A stretch of 64,000 nucleotides of DNA. It comes from Silurus meridionalis. Lineage: Eukaryota; Chordata; Actinopteri; Siluriformes; Siluridae. Positions within the stretch are counted from its first letter, which is position 1. Each line of letters starts with the position of its first letter. The position numbers and the translations under genes were made by a program. Under the pieces are notes generated by a model. It worked only from the letters and a program-made list of their open reading frames with translations. It did not search any database and had not been told where the DNA came from. Of this stretch, positions 63,091 to 64,000 are shown piece after piece. Location of the stretch: assembly GCF_014805685.1 (NCBI RefSeq), contig NC_060886.1:28253862-28317861 (forward strand). Direction: 5' to 3'.

Positions 63091-64000
63091 ACTAAAAAAT
63101 GAACCAATATCAATAAAGGTTCAAAAGTCCATGGTTAAAAGTCTTGTCTTGTTGTTTTGTCGTAAAGGGACACACCTGGACATTTATTTTTTGCAAATCC
63201 GATGTAAAGAAAATGTAAATTACCCCCTAATAAGCAAGAAAACTACTAACACAGAGACTTCTCCATTCACTTTCCAATGCTTTCCAAGACATCGCAAACA
63301 AAGTCATTAATCCCGTATTAGTCAGGTTTCCTCTCCTTATTTGTTTGGTGTTATTTTTAATACAGGCAGACACTACGGGATTATCTTTAAAAAAATAAAA
63401 ATGTACTAGTATGCAAGTTTCATGGGTGGAAAAAAACGAATCACGTCCATAAATAGACGACACGTCTTGTTGCGCAAGAGGTAGCACGTCGGCATGAAGC
63501 AGGAGGAGCATCCATGCAAATCACAACTCTGACACTCCCAGGTTCCAGCTATATGACTGTGTGTGTGTGTGTGTGTGGGAGGCTTCACTGCATCTTGGGT
63601 CCCACAGAAACTCGCGAGATGATTCAGAATCGGCAAGTCGATGCGAAAACTCGAATGCTGATAAGTCACTTAATACACAGGACCCTACTATCGTACCAAG
63701 GACCAGGGGGAAAAATATCACAATGCTTATTATAAGCAGGTTACTTGTGTTAAAGTTGATTATTATTCTTTTATTAGAGATTAATAAAAAGTTACTTTAA
63801 GCTTTATATTAATTAGGCAATACTCTGGCACTCTATTGTGTAAAATATTAGTTTGGGCGTGAGAAGCAAAGCTGATTTTTTTTCCCCCAGAGTTCAGAGT
63901 CCAAAATATTATGACCATAAATGAGTGGAACCATGAGGACGTTAATGATAATATAATTTATTTTCAGCCCTCAATCGAGTTTGAGATTTGACCCTTCATT
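63091..64000. other. Intron sequence of the right-hand receptor, no exon recognised
   Basis: No exon with receptor-like residues or suitable phase was seen. It contains a short GT run (63558-63577). Confidence 0.5.

Overview
The window is from a teleost fish genome. It is AT-rich, has short exons with GT-AG introns, and is crowded with fish-type Tc1, pogo, hAT and LINE remnants and very long simple repeats. An ostariophysan, perhaps a catfish, is my guess from repeat style only. Five protein-coding loci can be assembled by hand from in-phase splice junctions.

Left to right: (1) mcf2l, plus strand, 2351-14219. This is the 3' 26 or so exons of a Dbl-family Rho guanine-nucleotide exchange factor (CRAL-TRIO/Sec14 end, spectrin-like region, DH, PH); its 5' exons lie left of the window and it ends without the SH3 domain of mammalian MCF2L. 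(2) phf11, minus strand, 16126-23717, complete, 15 exons, 485 residues, with an extended PHD zinc finger. (3) An IFNGR2-like class II cytokine receptor (teleost CRFB6 type), minus strand, 31109-38866, complete, 7 exons, 298 residues. (4) An IFNAR1-like receptor (CRFB5 type), minus strand, 45374-50812, complete, 7 exons, 328 residues. (5) A second IFNAR1-like receptor, minus strand, last two exons only (61527-62396), running off the right edge.

The three receptors are head-to-tail on one strand in the order IFNAR1-like, IFNAR1-like, IFNGR2-like. This recalls the human 21q22 order IFNAR2-IL10RB-IFNAR1-IFNGR2. Here the cluster sits beside phf11 and mcf2l, whose human counterparts are on chromosome 13. 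Both IFNAR1-like tails carry a DSGxxS motif like the beta-TrCP degron of human IFNAR1.

The rest is repeats. The most striking is a block at 51.1-58.6 kb upstream of the IFNAR1-like gene, where (TTTC)n tracts punctuated by AGTCAACC alternate with arrays of a 28-bp satellite. The satellite has no stop codon in any minus-strand frame and creates giant spurious ORFs. Other items include GATA/GACA (Bkm-type) arrays hard against splice acceptors in two genes, a 0.78-kb tandem duplication that begins at an mcf2l splice donor, and several cut-and-paste elements with readable target-site duplications. I found no tRNA, rRNA, CRISPR or prokaryotic-type system.
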